Shown here: positions 12,156 through 24,094 of the stretch, one piece after another
Numbering within the stretch: position 1 is the stretch's first letter
Layout: each line of letters opens with the position of its first letter
Assembly (NCBI GenBank): GCA_029582265.1
Contig: CM055816.1
Coordinates: forward strand, 93,793,588-93,857,587
Reading direction: 5' to 3'
DNA: 64,000 bases
DNA from: Zoroaster sp. YZ-2022
Taxonomy: Eukaryota; Echinodermata; Asteroidea; Forcipulatida; Zoroasteridae
Translations under genes and position numbers: made by a program
The notes under the pieces: generated by a model
The model's database searches: none
What the model saw: only the letters and a program-made list of their open reading frames with translations
Told to the model about the DNA's origin: nothing

Positions 12156-12890
12156 GTAAATCTAAGGTCTGTTTTCAATTTCAGTGTTGAACATACTTTG
12201 ACTTTTTTTTGCTGGGTTTAAAAAATAATACTATGTTAATAGTCACATTAATAATTTGAAACATCTGATGAAATATGTGCACATAATTATTACGATGCTT
12301 TATTGCCACAGAATTACCAAACACAAATAAAACAATCAAATGATTGAATAGAATAATTAATTAAAGCAATATGATGATTACAATCACCCTTTGTTATTGA
12401 GATATTAATTCCTGAATTGAATTCAACTGTTTCTTTAGTGATCTTGTTAGGTTTCAAACTTTGTAGGTAGGGTTGATGATACAGAATTGATGATGTCATT
12501 GCAAAACACCATTTTGTCTTAAACATTAAAGCCCCAATACACCTTTGGTTAAAGTCATTCTGTTCATTTATACTGGATAAGTATCAAGAAATATGTATAG
12601 AAACCATTCTGTAAAAGTTGCAGCTCTCATTCCAAATGTTTTCCTTGATGAAATGTTCATTAACAAAGCATATAAATACAATAAGTGGCTGAAATTACAT
12701 TTTGATAGTGACTTTTGTTTTCCTGTTTTCTCTTCAATTAAATCACTTCAGATTGAATATTTTCTCATGATAATTGTTACCTTTCTAACTTTGATCAAGT
12801 CAACTTTTAGATGAACATTTTATAATTGGATAATTACCAAAGGTGTACTGCATATACAATTTTCTCAAATAATAATAATAAAGTTTAGAT
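12156..12890. other. AT-rich, no gene recognised
   Basis: Host sequence on the right of the Harbinger insertion. No exon of the interrupted zinc-finger gene could be identified here. Confidence 0.4.
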
Positions 12891-14945
12891 TTTAACAAAA
12901 TATCATTAAGTACTTAAAAATGAGAAAAACAAATGATTTGATAACATTTCAAATCCATGACTGCTTGTCTAAACAAATTTTTGTTCAGATATTGTCATCT
13001 GAACATGAATCTCATTAAATTCCTCATTTATTACCAAGACCAGTTTGAAAAGAATGACAACAACTAGCTTGGAAACATTTAACAATGTAAGCTGTATAAC
13101 GTTTCATTGACAGCACTGAAGGTGTATTTCATCAGTCAAAATGCTGTCAATTCATTCAGAGATATCACTCTTTATCCAACTGTTTCAAGGAGTCAGGATT
13201 TTTAATCTTAAAAATCAACACATAATAAATATGTTAAAATATAAAGATCTTAAAATTTCAATTAAAGATATATTAAGTGATTTTTTTCTTATTTACTGGT
13301 TAATATAATTAAAACATAAATTTGTTTTCAAATGAGATATTTTTTTAAATGATTGAAAGAGAAACTTGTTTGGTTTGTTGTTTTTTGTTTACCCGAAATT
13401 AATGTATCCTGCTATTATTATCTAGTCAATGGTTTGAGAAACTACTTGTTTAAACGTAGTTCACTTAATTTCTTGAAGGAAATGGCTAGATATTGAAATT
13501 AAACGAAAATCACAAATAATGTCTTTCAATTAATGTAATTATGAAATATTTGATCCTATTAATAAGTTTCAGTAATCTAAATTTTAAACTTTATACAGTG
13601 AATAAAATATACCATTAAGGCCTCACAATAAAGAACAGAAAGTAACAATGAATTATTAAAATGTGAAAATCCATGACTGCTTGCGTAAAACTGTTTTTGT
13701 TCAGATAATTTCATCTGAACATCAATCTCAATTCTACATTTATTAACAAGACTAGTTTGAAATCAATGATCAAAACTAGTTTAGAAACATGCGCCGAATG
13801 TATGCTGCAAAACATTCCATACACATTATTGAATGTCTATTTCAACAATTATAATGCAACAAAATCTAATTTCAGAGGTTGATAATTTATCAAACACTTT
13901 GTCCAGCTGGTTCATTGAGTCAGGATTTTCTTTTTAAATTATCTAAATCTAAATCATTTTTATATACACAAATCTTCAAAAACTATTGAATCTTTTAAAT
14001 AAAATGAATGAAAATATTGATTTCTATACGCTATTTTTACAACAACTTTAATTAAGGTTTTACTTTTGCTTTACAATTAAGTCCTTAAAAATTGAAAAGA
14101 AAAAAAAATAGTTGATAAAATATTAAAATCCATGACTGCTTGCGTAAAACCATTTGTTGTTGTGATATTAATATCAGAACGTCAATCTGAATTCCTTATT
14201 CATTGCTAAGATTTGTTTCAAATCAAGCCAATCCAACTAGTTCATTGAGTCAGGATTTGTAATCTAATTTGTCTAAATCTACATGTAGATCATTTTTAAT
14301 ATAATAAATATATTTAATTATTAATTTTTTTAGACAAGTATCTAAGGTTTACATTTTGCTTTGTAAATTACAAAGAAGAAAGCAAGTTACTTGATAATAT
14401 GTCAAATCAATGACTGCTTGCGTAAAACACGTTTTGTTCAGATAATTTCATCTGAACATCAATCTGAATTGCTCATTCATTTCTAAGACCAGTTTGAAAT
14501 CAATGATCAAAACTAGCTTTGTAATATGTGACTAATGTAAGCTACACAACATTTTATACATAGTCATAATTGATTTCGTATTTGAACAATTATATGTTGT
14601 ATTCAACAACATCACATTATAGAGGTTGATAAATTACAAATACCTTTAGTCTGACTGAGTCATTGAGTCAGGATCTGGTATCTGAATTATCTTAATCTTA
14701 ATAATTTAAGACACACTTAATCTGATCTCAATTTCCAAATTGTATTTAATGAAAATTAAGTTATTTAATAGTTGATGCTTTTTTCACAATAATCTAAGGT
14801 TTGACATTTGCTGAGCAATTTTACAAAGTGCAAATCCATAATTATTTAGAAGAAAAATGAGTAATTGAAAAAAAATCCATGACTGCTTGTTTGAAGCCAT
14901 GTTGTTTTCTTCTGATATTATTATCAGATACTGTCCCCACCCCCA
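12890..14945 (+). repeat. Degenerate array of ~130-270-bp units with conserved stems; possible ncRNA family
   Basis: Five units begin AATC(C/A)ATGACTGCTTG: 12952-13200, 13668-13927, 14127-14257 (internally deleted), 14405-14675, and 14874 to about 14935 (3' truncated). Units 1-4 end in (G)AGTCAGGAT. The start AATCC(A)TGACT can pair with the end AGTCAGGATT, closing the unit. About 20-30 nt in, each unit has a hairpin. Units 1, 2 and 4 have GTTCAGAT paired with ATCTGAAC; units 3 and 5 have a different sequence (TGATA with TATCA) but still pair. Diverged flanks also repeat (TCTAAGGTTT upstream). Strand is taken from the unit as written. It may be a structured RNA family, a satellite or a foldback MITE. 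There are no protein-coding frames. Confidence 0.6.
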
Positions 14946-14949
14946 CTCT

Positions 14950-15640
14950 GTATTTGTTTTGTATTACAAAAATTACGTAATTGTTTATATTTATATGTAT
15001 TTTTAAATATCCAAAAAATTCAAGTTAATTTTGAAGTGTTTCTTTAAATTTGAGTTTTGTGCAATACACTATCAGGGGTATATGTTTAGCTTCGCACATG
15101 TTTATTTTTTCTTCTCCCGAGTTTGGGGGTTGGAACATTGAGCAATGAGCTACCCCGTATACACAATAGTACCGTGTTCATTTCACACGTCGCAGTTGGT
15201 AATTTGTTTTCGTGATATTGCATCTGTTTTAGCGATCAATATAATAATGTAAACAAAAAAGAAAATGGACGGAGGACTAACTTTCATGAATGACTGCAAT
15301 TTGGAGAAAATAATTAAGAAATTGGCCTAGAAGAAAGAAACACGTGATTTTCTTTACCGCCTGTGGCACAATTTCCGGACACAAGATTATTATTTCTGGT
15401 AAAATTTGGACATTCATATTATGAACGAAACGACAGTAAAGCCTTATAAAACACACCTTTACCTATGCACACTACATACTGTAATGTTCAGCATTTTTAA
15501 ATTTCCTACACAAAATTCACAGATTGCTATACAAAACATTATTTTGCTATGCAAATTAATTTTTTGCATCGCAGTTTTGCTATGCAAAATTTTTGAACGA
15601 AATCGTTCCCTGACAGTGTAATAAGTGATGTGAAAGTAGG
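14950..15640. other. No gene recognised
   Basis: AT-rich sequence 3' of the fibrinogen-related gene. Small frames such as the one at 15406 have no recognisable content. Confidence 0.4.
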
Positions 15641-15641
15641 T

Positions 15642-16625
15642 TTACAAGACTTCTCTTATTATCATGCTGCATTTCTTCAGAGAGTATTTCCATCCTTTCC
15701 ACGCTTCCCATTGTATTCCCTCTCCAAATGGCACATCTCCATGATTGTAGTATTTACCATTCAGATGTGCATAATGACAGAGATTAAACCACCAGGCACC
15801 TTCATATAGCACTGCACAATTACCTGACCATTCATCATTGTCCTGATCCTTTGTCGTGAATGAACTTCCATTGTGATATGTCATTGAATCACCTGCTGTA
15901 CTCTCAGCATCATATGAACCAACATGGAGGGTGTACTTGTCATCTGAAACAGCAAACTGACCATAAGCAGACCAAGCTCTTTGGTTTTCCCAATCTTCCA
16001 TATCTACTCTCATTTGCCATTGTCCTGACCCAGTTAGTGTACGAAGGATGTCATTCCCTAACCAGTACTCACTGGATAGATTACCAAACCCAGATTGGTA
16101 TTCAGTCCAGGTAAGGTTAAAGTCAACTGAACCATCTTGTCTTCTCTGGAACATGATCCAGCCTCCTCCATTGGTCAACATATCACAATAAACTGTTATC
16201 CCATGAGGCAGACCAGAAGGAAATATAGTGTAGATGCCATTGTCATGGTGACCAGCTTGAAACAATATCAGACAACTGCTGTAACGTACAGTGTCACGTA
16301 CTGAAAATGAAGGAGTGTCCAAGTTATCATCATAGTAGGTACTTCCTTGTAGCTCAACAAAGTCACCAGGGTAGTGAGCTCTGTTGGCATTATTCAACTC
16401 ACAAGCATGGTTACTTGTGTGATAGTTGAATGATGCACACTGTGGATTCATAGAACAGTCTCGCCCACAGATCACAGGAGAAGACACAGTCCTCCATTGA
16501 AACACATGATTCAGTAAGGCTCGGTTGTTGGCTGGATTCAAATTTAAAGTGAACCGTTGTGGACACTCACTCTGACAATGATGTATCAAGCAAGTCAGAA
16601 ACAAGATTGCTATGATAACTTTCAT
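15642..16625 (-). CDS. Secreted fibrinogen-related protein (PAN/Apple + fibrinogen C-terminal domain)
   Basis: A single uninterrupted exon of 327 codons. I start at 16625 because MKVIIAILFLTCLIHHCQS is a clean signal peptide; an upstream in-frame ATG (16679) would bury it. Residues ~20-95 are a Cys-rich PAN/Apple-like module (FNYHTSNHACELNN). Residues ~105-326 are a fibrinogen C-terminal domain: CDMLTNGGGWIMFQRRQDGS, WLGNDILRTLTG, KDQDNDEWSGNCA and GAWWFNLCHYAHLNG, with the calcium-site and binding-pocket motifs in place. Such ficolin/tachylectin-like proteins bind acetylated sugars on microbes and are expanded in invertebrate deuterostomes. It could equally be a matrix or adhesion factor. 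The lack of introns in the domain part is notable. An ~220-bp duplicated block lies upstream. Confidence 0.92.
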   Translation of the reverse strand: MKVIIAILFLTCLIHHCQSECPQRFTLNLNPANNRALLNHVFQWRTVSSPVICGRDCSMNPQCASFNYHTSNHACELNNANRAHYPGDFVELQGSTYYDDNLDTPSFSVRDTVRYSSCLILFQAGHHDNGIYTIFPSGLPHGITVYCDMLTNGGGWIMFQRRQDGSVDFNLTWTEYQSGFGNLSSEYWLGNDILRTLTGSGQWQMRVDMEDWENQRAWSAYGQFAVSDDKYTLHVGSYDAESTAGDSMTYHNGSSFTTKDQDNDEWSGNCAVLYEGAWWFNLCHYAHLNGKYYNHGDVPFGEGIQWEAWKGWKYSLKKCSMIIREVL

Positions 16626-16892
16626 GATGAAGGTAGCTGTATCAATGACTTCAGATATCTGAAATGAGTTGGTCTTCATTTTGGAGATTTCTGATTACTT
16701 CAAAGGCTTCAAAGATGGTTGAGATGTCGTAGTAATATCTAAGTCATCCACAGTCACATTTCTATGAAGTCTAAGTCTTTAGTAATACCTTCTCTGACTG
16801 CAGTATATTGATGACGTTACTGGTACGTGTATCTTACTGAAGTGATAAGCGCTCAGTCAGTTGAATTTGATATCATACTGACATCACTACCC

Positions 16893-17360
16893 TTAGCAAC
16901 AAAAGGGTTACCCATAATAACAGGTAAACAGAGATACTGTGTAGCATTTTGATTGGCTGCTGATGGTTTAGGTTGATAATGAAATGAATATTTCAGTACG
17001 TTTCTCATCATTAAGCAAGTCTAGCGTTAAGCTTCACTGCATCATGTTATTGACTTCTTTATAAATGGATCGATCGATAGCGTCCATTAAGCCATGAAAC
17101 TTAATAAATGCATACATGTATATGCATTTAACAAAGGCTGCCTTGGTTGTTACCCATAGTAACAGGTAAACAGAGATACTGTGAAGAATTTGATTGGTTG
17201 CTGATGGTGTAGGTTGATAGTGAAATTTAATTCATTACTGGGTGATATCATCAAGCTACACATAAGCAAACTCCACTGTATCGGATTATTGATATATTAA
17301 TAAACGGATCCATTGTGTCACCTTGATAGCGTCAGTGAAGCCATGGAACTTATTAAATCA
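16893..17360. repeat. ~220-bp direct duplication upstream of the fibrinogen-related gene
   Basis: The block from 16893 repeats from about 17141. Both contain AACAGGTAAACAGAGATACT, GATTGGYTGCTGATGG and an AAGCCATG(A/G)AACTTA end. Divergence is moderate. It lies 270-740 bp upstream of the gene start and may duplicate regulatory sequence, or be a dispersed repeat. Confidence 0.75.
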
Positions 17361-18420
17361 AAGTATTTTATATTGGCTGTCTTGGTGTTATTACATTGAG
17401 TCATTGGCAGTCTAGTCATTTTTCATGGATAATTAAAGTCAGTGTACACCAATGTCTGATATTGTATCCACACTTAAAAAAACATAAGATATGTTCACAA
17501 ATGATTCTGTGAATGTTTCAGCTTATTTCATGGTGTAATTTGTAGGAGAAAATAGTAAAATGCATTTTGATTATTTCTATTGATTCTTATGTGGAAATGG
17601 ATCACCAACTGGTGATCCATTTCAGACAAATCACTTCTCTATTAGTTTTATCTAAGCATCATCCATCAGGCGCGGATCCAGGGGGGGGGGGCACGTGCCC
17701 CCCGGGTAAATTGAGTAAAAAAAAAAAAAAAAAAGGAGGGGGACATCAGAGAAGAGGAGTAGCCTTAAAAAAATACCGGCGACAATATTAAACATCTGCT
17801 GTGTCTACTTTTGGCATAAAATAAATACTGAAAAATGCAACAAGAAAAAAAGGTTATCAATCATGCCATGGAACTGAAACCCTCTTTTGAGAGAAAACCG
17901 AAGTATTTCCCAGAGCTCGGGGATTTCAACTCTCTCCATCTCAACATCTAATCCTCGTGGGGGAGTTTATTACCGGTTAAATGGCCACAGCCAGAAGGAA
18001 ACAATTGATCACTTGACAGAATGATTTGCTAGTTTTGCCAAAATCCTTTTTGAGTGGCCTAAACGCACATATTCTTTTCAATTAATAAAATATCCAGTGC
18101 CATCATGTCCACTAATGAAACCATGTATTATTTTTTTGATCGTTGAAATTGGTGCCACAAACAAACAGACCTTGACTTTTAAAAGAGAAAATCGTCTCAT
18201 CATGATAAAGTTGTATTTGTACCCAAAAACCACGAACGTTCTTTGACCAAAGTACATCACGTAGTATACTTCGTTTGAGCAGCTTAATTATCTGGGCTCC
18301 TTGCCAAAATTCCTTTGGAGTGAATATAGCCTTGAATGCAAGGCTGTGATGCATCTCAACAAAATTATGGTCGTATCATCTCTCCGTTAGTTACTAGTTA
18401 GTAAGTTTTGTTTATAGGCC
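17361..18420. other. No gene; transposon-end-like G-run and poly(A)
   Basis: At 17672-17740 CGCGGATCCAGG is followed by a G run, the palindrome GGGGCACGTGCCCC and a ~18-nt A run. This resembles the end of a transposon fragment and shares CGGATCCAGG with the end at 9.13 kb. Nothing else is recognisable. Confidence 0.45.
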
Positions 18421-18426
18421 TGCTTA

Positions 18427-18513
18427 AAACGTCGAACTTTTGCCGTATCTAATTCAAATAATGACCCAAAAATTTACATTATTTGAATTAGACACGGCAG
18501 AAAGTCGGCGTTT
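18427..18513. repeat. Imperfect inverted repeat, 37-bp arms
   Basis: Arms 18427-18463 and 18477-18513 are about 86% complementary around a 13-nt loop. The inner part of each arm (TCTAATTCAAATAATG) is perfect. Confidence 0.85.
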
Positions 18514-18514
18514 A

Positions 18515-19495
18515 AAACAACTGACTTCTGCCGTAAGTTCGACAGGCAGGTCTTGCCGCTCTGAACGCCAGCTCGTCTCTGGACTCTTTCAAGCGAAGAG
18601 ATGTTTTTGGTGATATGGGGTTTCCAAGCAGTGCTCCCATATCAAAGATGTGGTCTAACCAGTGTGAAGTATAATTTCTCTTCGATGGACTTTCAGGCCA
18701 GTCTCGGTTAGCCCTTAGCAATCTTCTGAGGAACTGATTTATTTTCCTCCACGAATTTAGTTAATGGAGATGACTTCATAAAGTTTAACATAGCATCATT
18801 ATGGCAATTAATTGATTGCAGTTTCTGTTATATTATATTTGATTTTCCACAGAAGCTTCGGCGATAAAATTATCCAAGAATGTGTCTCATAAAAGGTTGA
18901 TAAAAAAGGATTAAAAATTAAGGGTGCAGAGTAACAAATAAAGCCACCATCCAAGGTGAACAGCGCCTTCAGTTTGGTGTACTGTCATTATTGAGAAAAG
19001 TGGATTTTTGGTATCAATTTCCAATGATGATTATAGTGACATTTTTCAAATACTTCCCAAAATTAGTTAGTCTACATTTCGTTTGCAATCGGTAGTCTGT
19101 GATCGGGTGCAAAGCAAGTTTCTTGACCCAATTCCTCCACGTCTATAAATTGTTCCGTTTCATCTGAAGAAGGGTCGGGGTACCGTGTGGAAATTACAAT
19201 CGCCGATGTCAATTTACTGTCGGATTCTACGCCAGTACGCATAGGCCTGCGAAGTACGATGAGTCTTGCAGCTGATCTACCGATGGTTTTAACACAGGGC
19301 AAGGAACAGTATGAAATCAAGCCCTTTTCTTGAAAATTTCAACTGGACTGAATTAAAACCAAGAAAAATTCAGGATACATTAAAACTGAAGTCAAAAACT
19401 GCAAATTAAATGCCAAAAATCGGGGAGGGAGAAACTTTTATTGTTGTAGTCATGACATTGCTAAAATAATGGCTAAAAATAATGGCTGAAATAAT
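18515..19495. other. No gene recognised
   Basis: Short frames at 18512-18721 and 19072-19320 (both minus) have no recognisable motif. Confidence 0.4.

Positions 19496-19547
<52 letters not shown>
19496..19547. repeat. (TA)n microsatellite
   Basis: About 50 bp of alternating TA immediately left of the two stem-loops. Confidence 0.95.
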
Positions 19548-19548
<1 letters not shown>

Positions 19549-19557
19549 TAAATCACT

Positions 19558-19640
19558 CTTTGGGCGACCGCCGGTCACCCCAAAGCGTATTAATATTTGG
19601 TAACGGCGTTAGGGCGACCATTTTCCGGTCGTCCTAACGC
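19558..19640. repeat. Two adjacent stem-loops with a shared GGGCGACC arm
   Basis: 19558-19585 folds (CTTTGGGCGACC with GGTCACCCCAAAG, one bulge). 19606-19640 folds (14-bp stem GCGTTAGGGCGACC with GGTCGTCCTAACGC, one mismatch, 7-nt loop). Both contain GGGCGACC in the left arm. The function is unknown. Confidence 0.8.
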
Positions 19641-19644
19641 AAAG

Positions 19645-20540
19645 GCTACTTTAATGGTTGTTCGCGAGACACCTTGACTCCCATTTTTTATGTAGGTTAA
19701 TTCAGTGAACGACGAACAAGCTTTGCTATTTACAGTTTCATCCTACATAATAAAAGAATGGAAAATAGAAGAAAATGTTCGGTGTTTCACACGTAGAACA
19801 TATGGCGTTAAAATATATTCATCCTTTAAGGCGACCGGACGAAAAACGCGATTTTTTTAAAAATAACTTACAAATTTATCACAAACATAGTCTAGGATTT
19901 GTTAACAGTAAGTTTTGTCACTTATTGTAGATGTAAATTGCTGATGGAAACGACGAATAAATATATATTTTATAATTTTATCGGAAAACGTGATGGATGC
20001 GACTTCGACTTTATGACGTCATACTTTTGACTTGTAACGTGTTGCATGCATAATCCAACAGAGAGAGCGCCTGCATGTGTCATGTGTTCATGTTGCGTGT
20101 GCCCGGGCATGGTGACCGGTGTGTGCAGCGCAGCGACGCGTTGTTGGGTAATTGCATGCAGCGTTTGCGTGCATGGCGCCATGATGTGCTGTCCGTGCTG
20201 GATTCCGACGGCTTGTTGAGTACATTTTTCAGCTATGTGAGCCGGCCAGAGTAAGTAACAGGTACATTCTTATTCGTGTGTGTTTGTAGTGATGTCGAGA
20301 AGCGACTATGTTTCATAATCAGGTAGTAAAAATAAATGAAAACGAGGTCAAGGACGAGGTAGGCTACGACTAGTACGACTACGAGCACTACTAGTACTAG
20401 TACTACACGCCCCTAGCCCTACTTAGGCCTAGTCTTGATGAATCAAGTTGACGACTTGTATTGTACTGGGCCTGGGGGACTCCCGTCCTTGCTCAGGCTA
20501 TTGATTTGATAATAGCTGCATTTTTATTGACGACCTCTAT
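19645..20540. other. No gene recognised
   Basis: Unique-looking sequence on the left of the mariner insertion. No supported frame. Confidence 0.4.
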
Positions 20541-20541
20541 A

Positions 20542-22311
20542 CAGTGCGTATCAAAAAAAAGGTAATCCGAATTCAGGGGGTTAATATGCCAAGGTTATTT
20601 AGTTTGACAATTTACATGTAGTGTACCAAAGAAGAGGAACTCCTCAGCTTTCCATTGATACCTTTATTGACCCATTGCTGTCACACATGACCGAGTACAT
20701 TGTTATTGAAAATGACAAATTCAAATCGCATGTTTGCAAGTTTGGGTAATCAGTGCAAGGCAGGATAATTAGTGAAAGTCAGTATGATAAACCAGATTTT
20801 CTTTAGGAATGACTGGACATTATTCAAGAAGAATCTCTTCTAACATTGCCCTTTTATGCACCCACACCTTCAACATGTCCACCTCCCTTTCGACACAAAG
20901 CTGACAGCGACGGAGCATGTCCTGCACTGCTCGTCTCACCATAGCCGGATTATTGCGTAAAGCATCCACTTCATTTCGAATACGGCCCTGCAATTCATCA
21001 AGATCACGGGGAGGAGTTGCAAACACCTTGTTCTTCAAATGTCCCCAAAGGAAATAGTCACATGGTGTGAGGTCAGGTGATCTTGGTGGCCATTCCACCT
21101 CATGGTTGACGGCGATGACTCGTTCGCCAAAGAGTTCCCTCAGACGATCTCGGACAGCGATAAGGCGATGTGCTGGGGCGCCATCTTGGGCCCACCAGAG
21201 TTGTCTGAAGACCCCACGAACCTATCGCTCAAAGTGTTCCTGCAGCTGCGGTAAAACGTTATCATTGAGCATCTGCAGATACATGTTAACATTGACATTC
21301 CTTTGAAAGAAAAACGGTCCGATCAGCTGACCACTTCCACAAAGTCCTAACCAAACAGTCCACTTTTGTCGACTCATGTTAACCTCAAAATTGAATTCTG
21401 GGGGGTGTCTTGCTGGTGCATATTCAAGAACATTATGCGTATTGACCTTGCCGTTCACGGAGAAAGCAGCTTCGTCGCCGATTACGAGATTCCGCAGAAA
21501 ATTGACATCTCTCTCGGTACGGGCTATCAACCATCTGGCAAACGCCAGCCTTCTAGCAAAATCTCCTGGCGTAAGTTGATGTCGGATGTGAATCCGATAT
21601 GGATGCTGGTGGAGGTCCAATCTCGTGATTCTGTTGAATGTCGCCGAAGGCAATCTCAGCCCATTTCGCCTTGCGCTGGTGTCCCTAGGATGCTCCAAAA
21701 GTTGCTGCCTTACTGCTGCAATGTTCCCTTCTGATCGCCCGGTGCGCCTCCTGCCAGAATTCCCTTGTTGCGGTTGAGGCTAGTGCCATACTCTTGATAT
21801 TTTCTAACATTCGCCCAGATGGTTTTGGCTGCTGGGGGCTCCCGTTCTGGGAAACGTTCCTGAAAGCATCGCGAGTTTGCTGCAAACTGTGAGTTTGGTG
21901 AAATGTTGTAATCACGAAAACTCGCTGTTCAGTCGTTAGTTGTACCATCTTTCCAACTACCTGTCCCTAAACCCAGGCCCTTCTTAAATACCCAACTTGA
22001 AGAAAAGGATGTCGTAACAGACGATTACCGCACCAGCTTAAAAATCTTACATAATCATCTAGGCAGTCAAGTGATGCGTCCATTTCAGACTGCCTTGAAC
22101 TGATTACCCAAACTTGCAAAAATGCGATTTGAATTTGCCATTTTTAATAACAATGTACTCGGCCATGTGTGACAGCAATGGATCGATACAGGTATCAATG
22201 GAAAGCTGAGGAGTTCCTCTTCTTTGGTACACTACATGTAAATTGTCAAACTAAATAACCTTGGCATATTAACGCCCTGAATTCGGATTACCTTTTTTTT
22301 GATACGCACTG
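20542..22311. mobile_element. Tc1/mariner-family transposon with ~220-bp inverted repeats
   Basis: The element begins CAGTGCGTATCAAAAAAAAG and ends with its inverse. It is flanked by TA on both sides (20540-20541 and 22312-22313). The inverted repeats stay alignable for about 222 bp (20542-20763 against the right end), long for a mariner. The interior holds one decayed minus-strand transposase. Confidence 0.93.
20820..21948 (-). pseudogene. DD41D mariner-like transposase, inactivated
   Basis: The N-terminal part starts at 21948 with MVQLTTEQRVF (helix-turn-helix region). The catalytic part shows VIGDEAAF (first Asp), WAQDGAPAHR (second Asp) and WPPRSPDLTPCDYFLWG (third Asp). I count 41 residues between the second and third Asp, the spacing of the DD41D lineage. 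It is broken by a frameshift between about 21740 and 21780 and by an in-frame TAG at 21224-21222. The catalytic residues themselves survive. The protein would have been about 375 aa, normal for the family. Confidence 0.88.
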
Positions 22312-23699
22312 TATATCAGAATTAATAATAACATTTGAAAAAGACTCTCCTACTCCTAGGCCTAGGCGCGGCCAGGGGTAAAAACGTGATGCCATTGGAG
22401 ATCAACAGTAGGCTAGGCCTAAAATTTAATAACGACCACCTGACGATAGTCATACGACGATGTCAATGTTGTGCATTTTTTGTGACTATCGTTTCATCTA
22501 AATTTCCTTTGAAATTTACTGTCCTTATAAATAATACTTATTTTTGCTTTTTAACTTAGATTTCGCTCTCAGTTTAATAGAGAGTAAAGAGACCATAACT
22601 TAACTGAGCTCACCCCAACCATGGTCTCTTCCTTCCTCCATGCCCCAACACAGTCGCCCCCAAACAAGCTCGCCCCGGGTAGGCCTAGTTACACTAAGCA
22701 CCTTCATGGTAATACTAATATGCACCATCTTGTTCAAGGGGCAGATTTGTTTACTTCGAAAACACGTTGCCATCTGCGACTCGGCGCTCGAACTTCCACG
22801 CACCTTCTAGCCCCATAGATAGTGCCAATACGCTGGACTCCCTCCGCTTCTTGGCCCTACGCCCACATACCATCAGGGACTGTGGTGACATTTCAAATCG
22901 AAACTCGCATTTTTCCCCAAAACTTTTCCCCCAATGTTCACTTACCTCATATTATTATTAGTCATAACGTAATTGTGGTGAGTACATTAAAACGATTTTG
23001 CTGTGTCTTGTTTTGGTGTAATTTTATGAAGAATCTCTGAGCTGACAATTACACGTTTAAACATCGTCGGCGCCATGATGTTTATTGATGCGCATGCGCG
23101 CCGACAGAGCTGTATGACCTGTCATCCTCAGCGGCTGTTCTGATACTAGTAGTCTTTTGTCAAGGTGCTCGCGGTAACCCGCATGGTATTAATCACACAC
23201 AACGCCACCTTCGCGAATACGAACCAGCAGCAAGCAGGGCACTTGTATCACGTGCTGAAAATGTGACCTTCACGGATTGGTCGCTGGTACACCTTTTACA
23301 CGTAATGCATGTACAATGTACTGTACATGTAGTTCTGTAAAAGATGCCAACAGTTTAAAATAAAACAGCACGCTGCAGTGACACGAATCAGCGCTCATGC
23401 GCATCAATAAACATCATGGCGCCGACGATGTTTAAACGTGTAATTGTCAGCTCCGAGATTCTTCATAAAATTACACCAAAACGAGCCACCGCAAAATCGT
23501 TTTAATGTACTCGCCACAGTTACGTTATGAGGTAAGTGAAAATTGTGGGGAAAACATGCGAGTTTTGATTCGAAATGTCATCACAGTCCCTGATGGTATG
23601 TGGGCGTAGGGTAGAGTACACTTACGATAAGGTCCTGACCAAGAGTTCCTCCTGTTCGTATACCTGTAAAGTTTGCACTGAATTTTCTCCCTTTTTTAC

Positions 23700-23811
23700 C
23701 TGTCTTCGTTGGCTGAACCGAGGAAATGCAGGCACTGTAACTTCTTAACTGCCTCTTGGAGAAACGATTTTGGCTGAAAGGTGTCAACAAAAAAGAGTAT
23801 TTCCCAGACAT
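23700..23811 (-). CDS. Candidate duplicated exon (left copy), unknown product
   Basis: On the C arm an ATG at 23811 opens MSGKYSFLL and the segment ends in GACAG followed by GTAAAA, a usable splice donor. The inverted C' arm has the matching exon diverging from it (24095-24205). I do not recognise the peptide. The two copies differ by small indels near the ATG, so the frame is not conserved and at least one copy is probably dead. Confidence 0.3.
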
Positions 23812-24094
23812 TTCTCAGAGCAACGGCCAATCTGTGTTGTGTACAAACTTTTCATGCCGTTCATGCTGAATAATGCGCATGAGCGATGACCTTGGGGTCA
23901 GAACATCAATTGCGCGGCAGAACACGTCTCAGCTCATTAAATCGCCTGCACTGTAAGTAAAGTCCTGTCGCCCTTGCGCAATTGATGTTCCGCCGCGCAA
24001 TCGATGTTCTGACCCCAAGGTCATCGCTCATGCGCATTATTCAGCATGAACGGCATGAAAAGTTTGTACACATAATTGGCCGTTGCTCTGAGAA

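Noticed and set aside
17567..17791. 74-aa plus-strand ORF
   Set aside because: Runs through a G run, a palindrome and a poly(A) tract; composition artefact.
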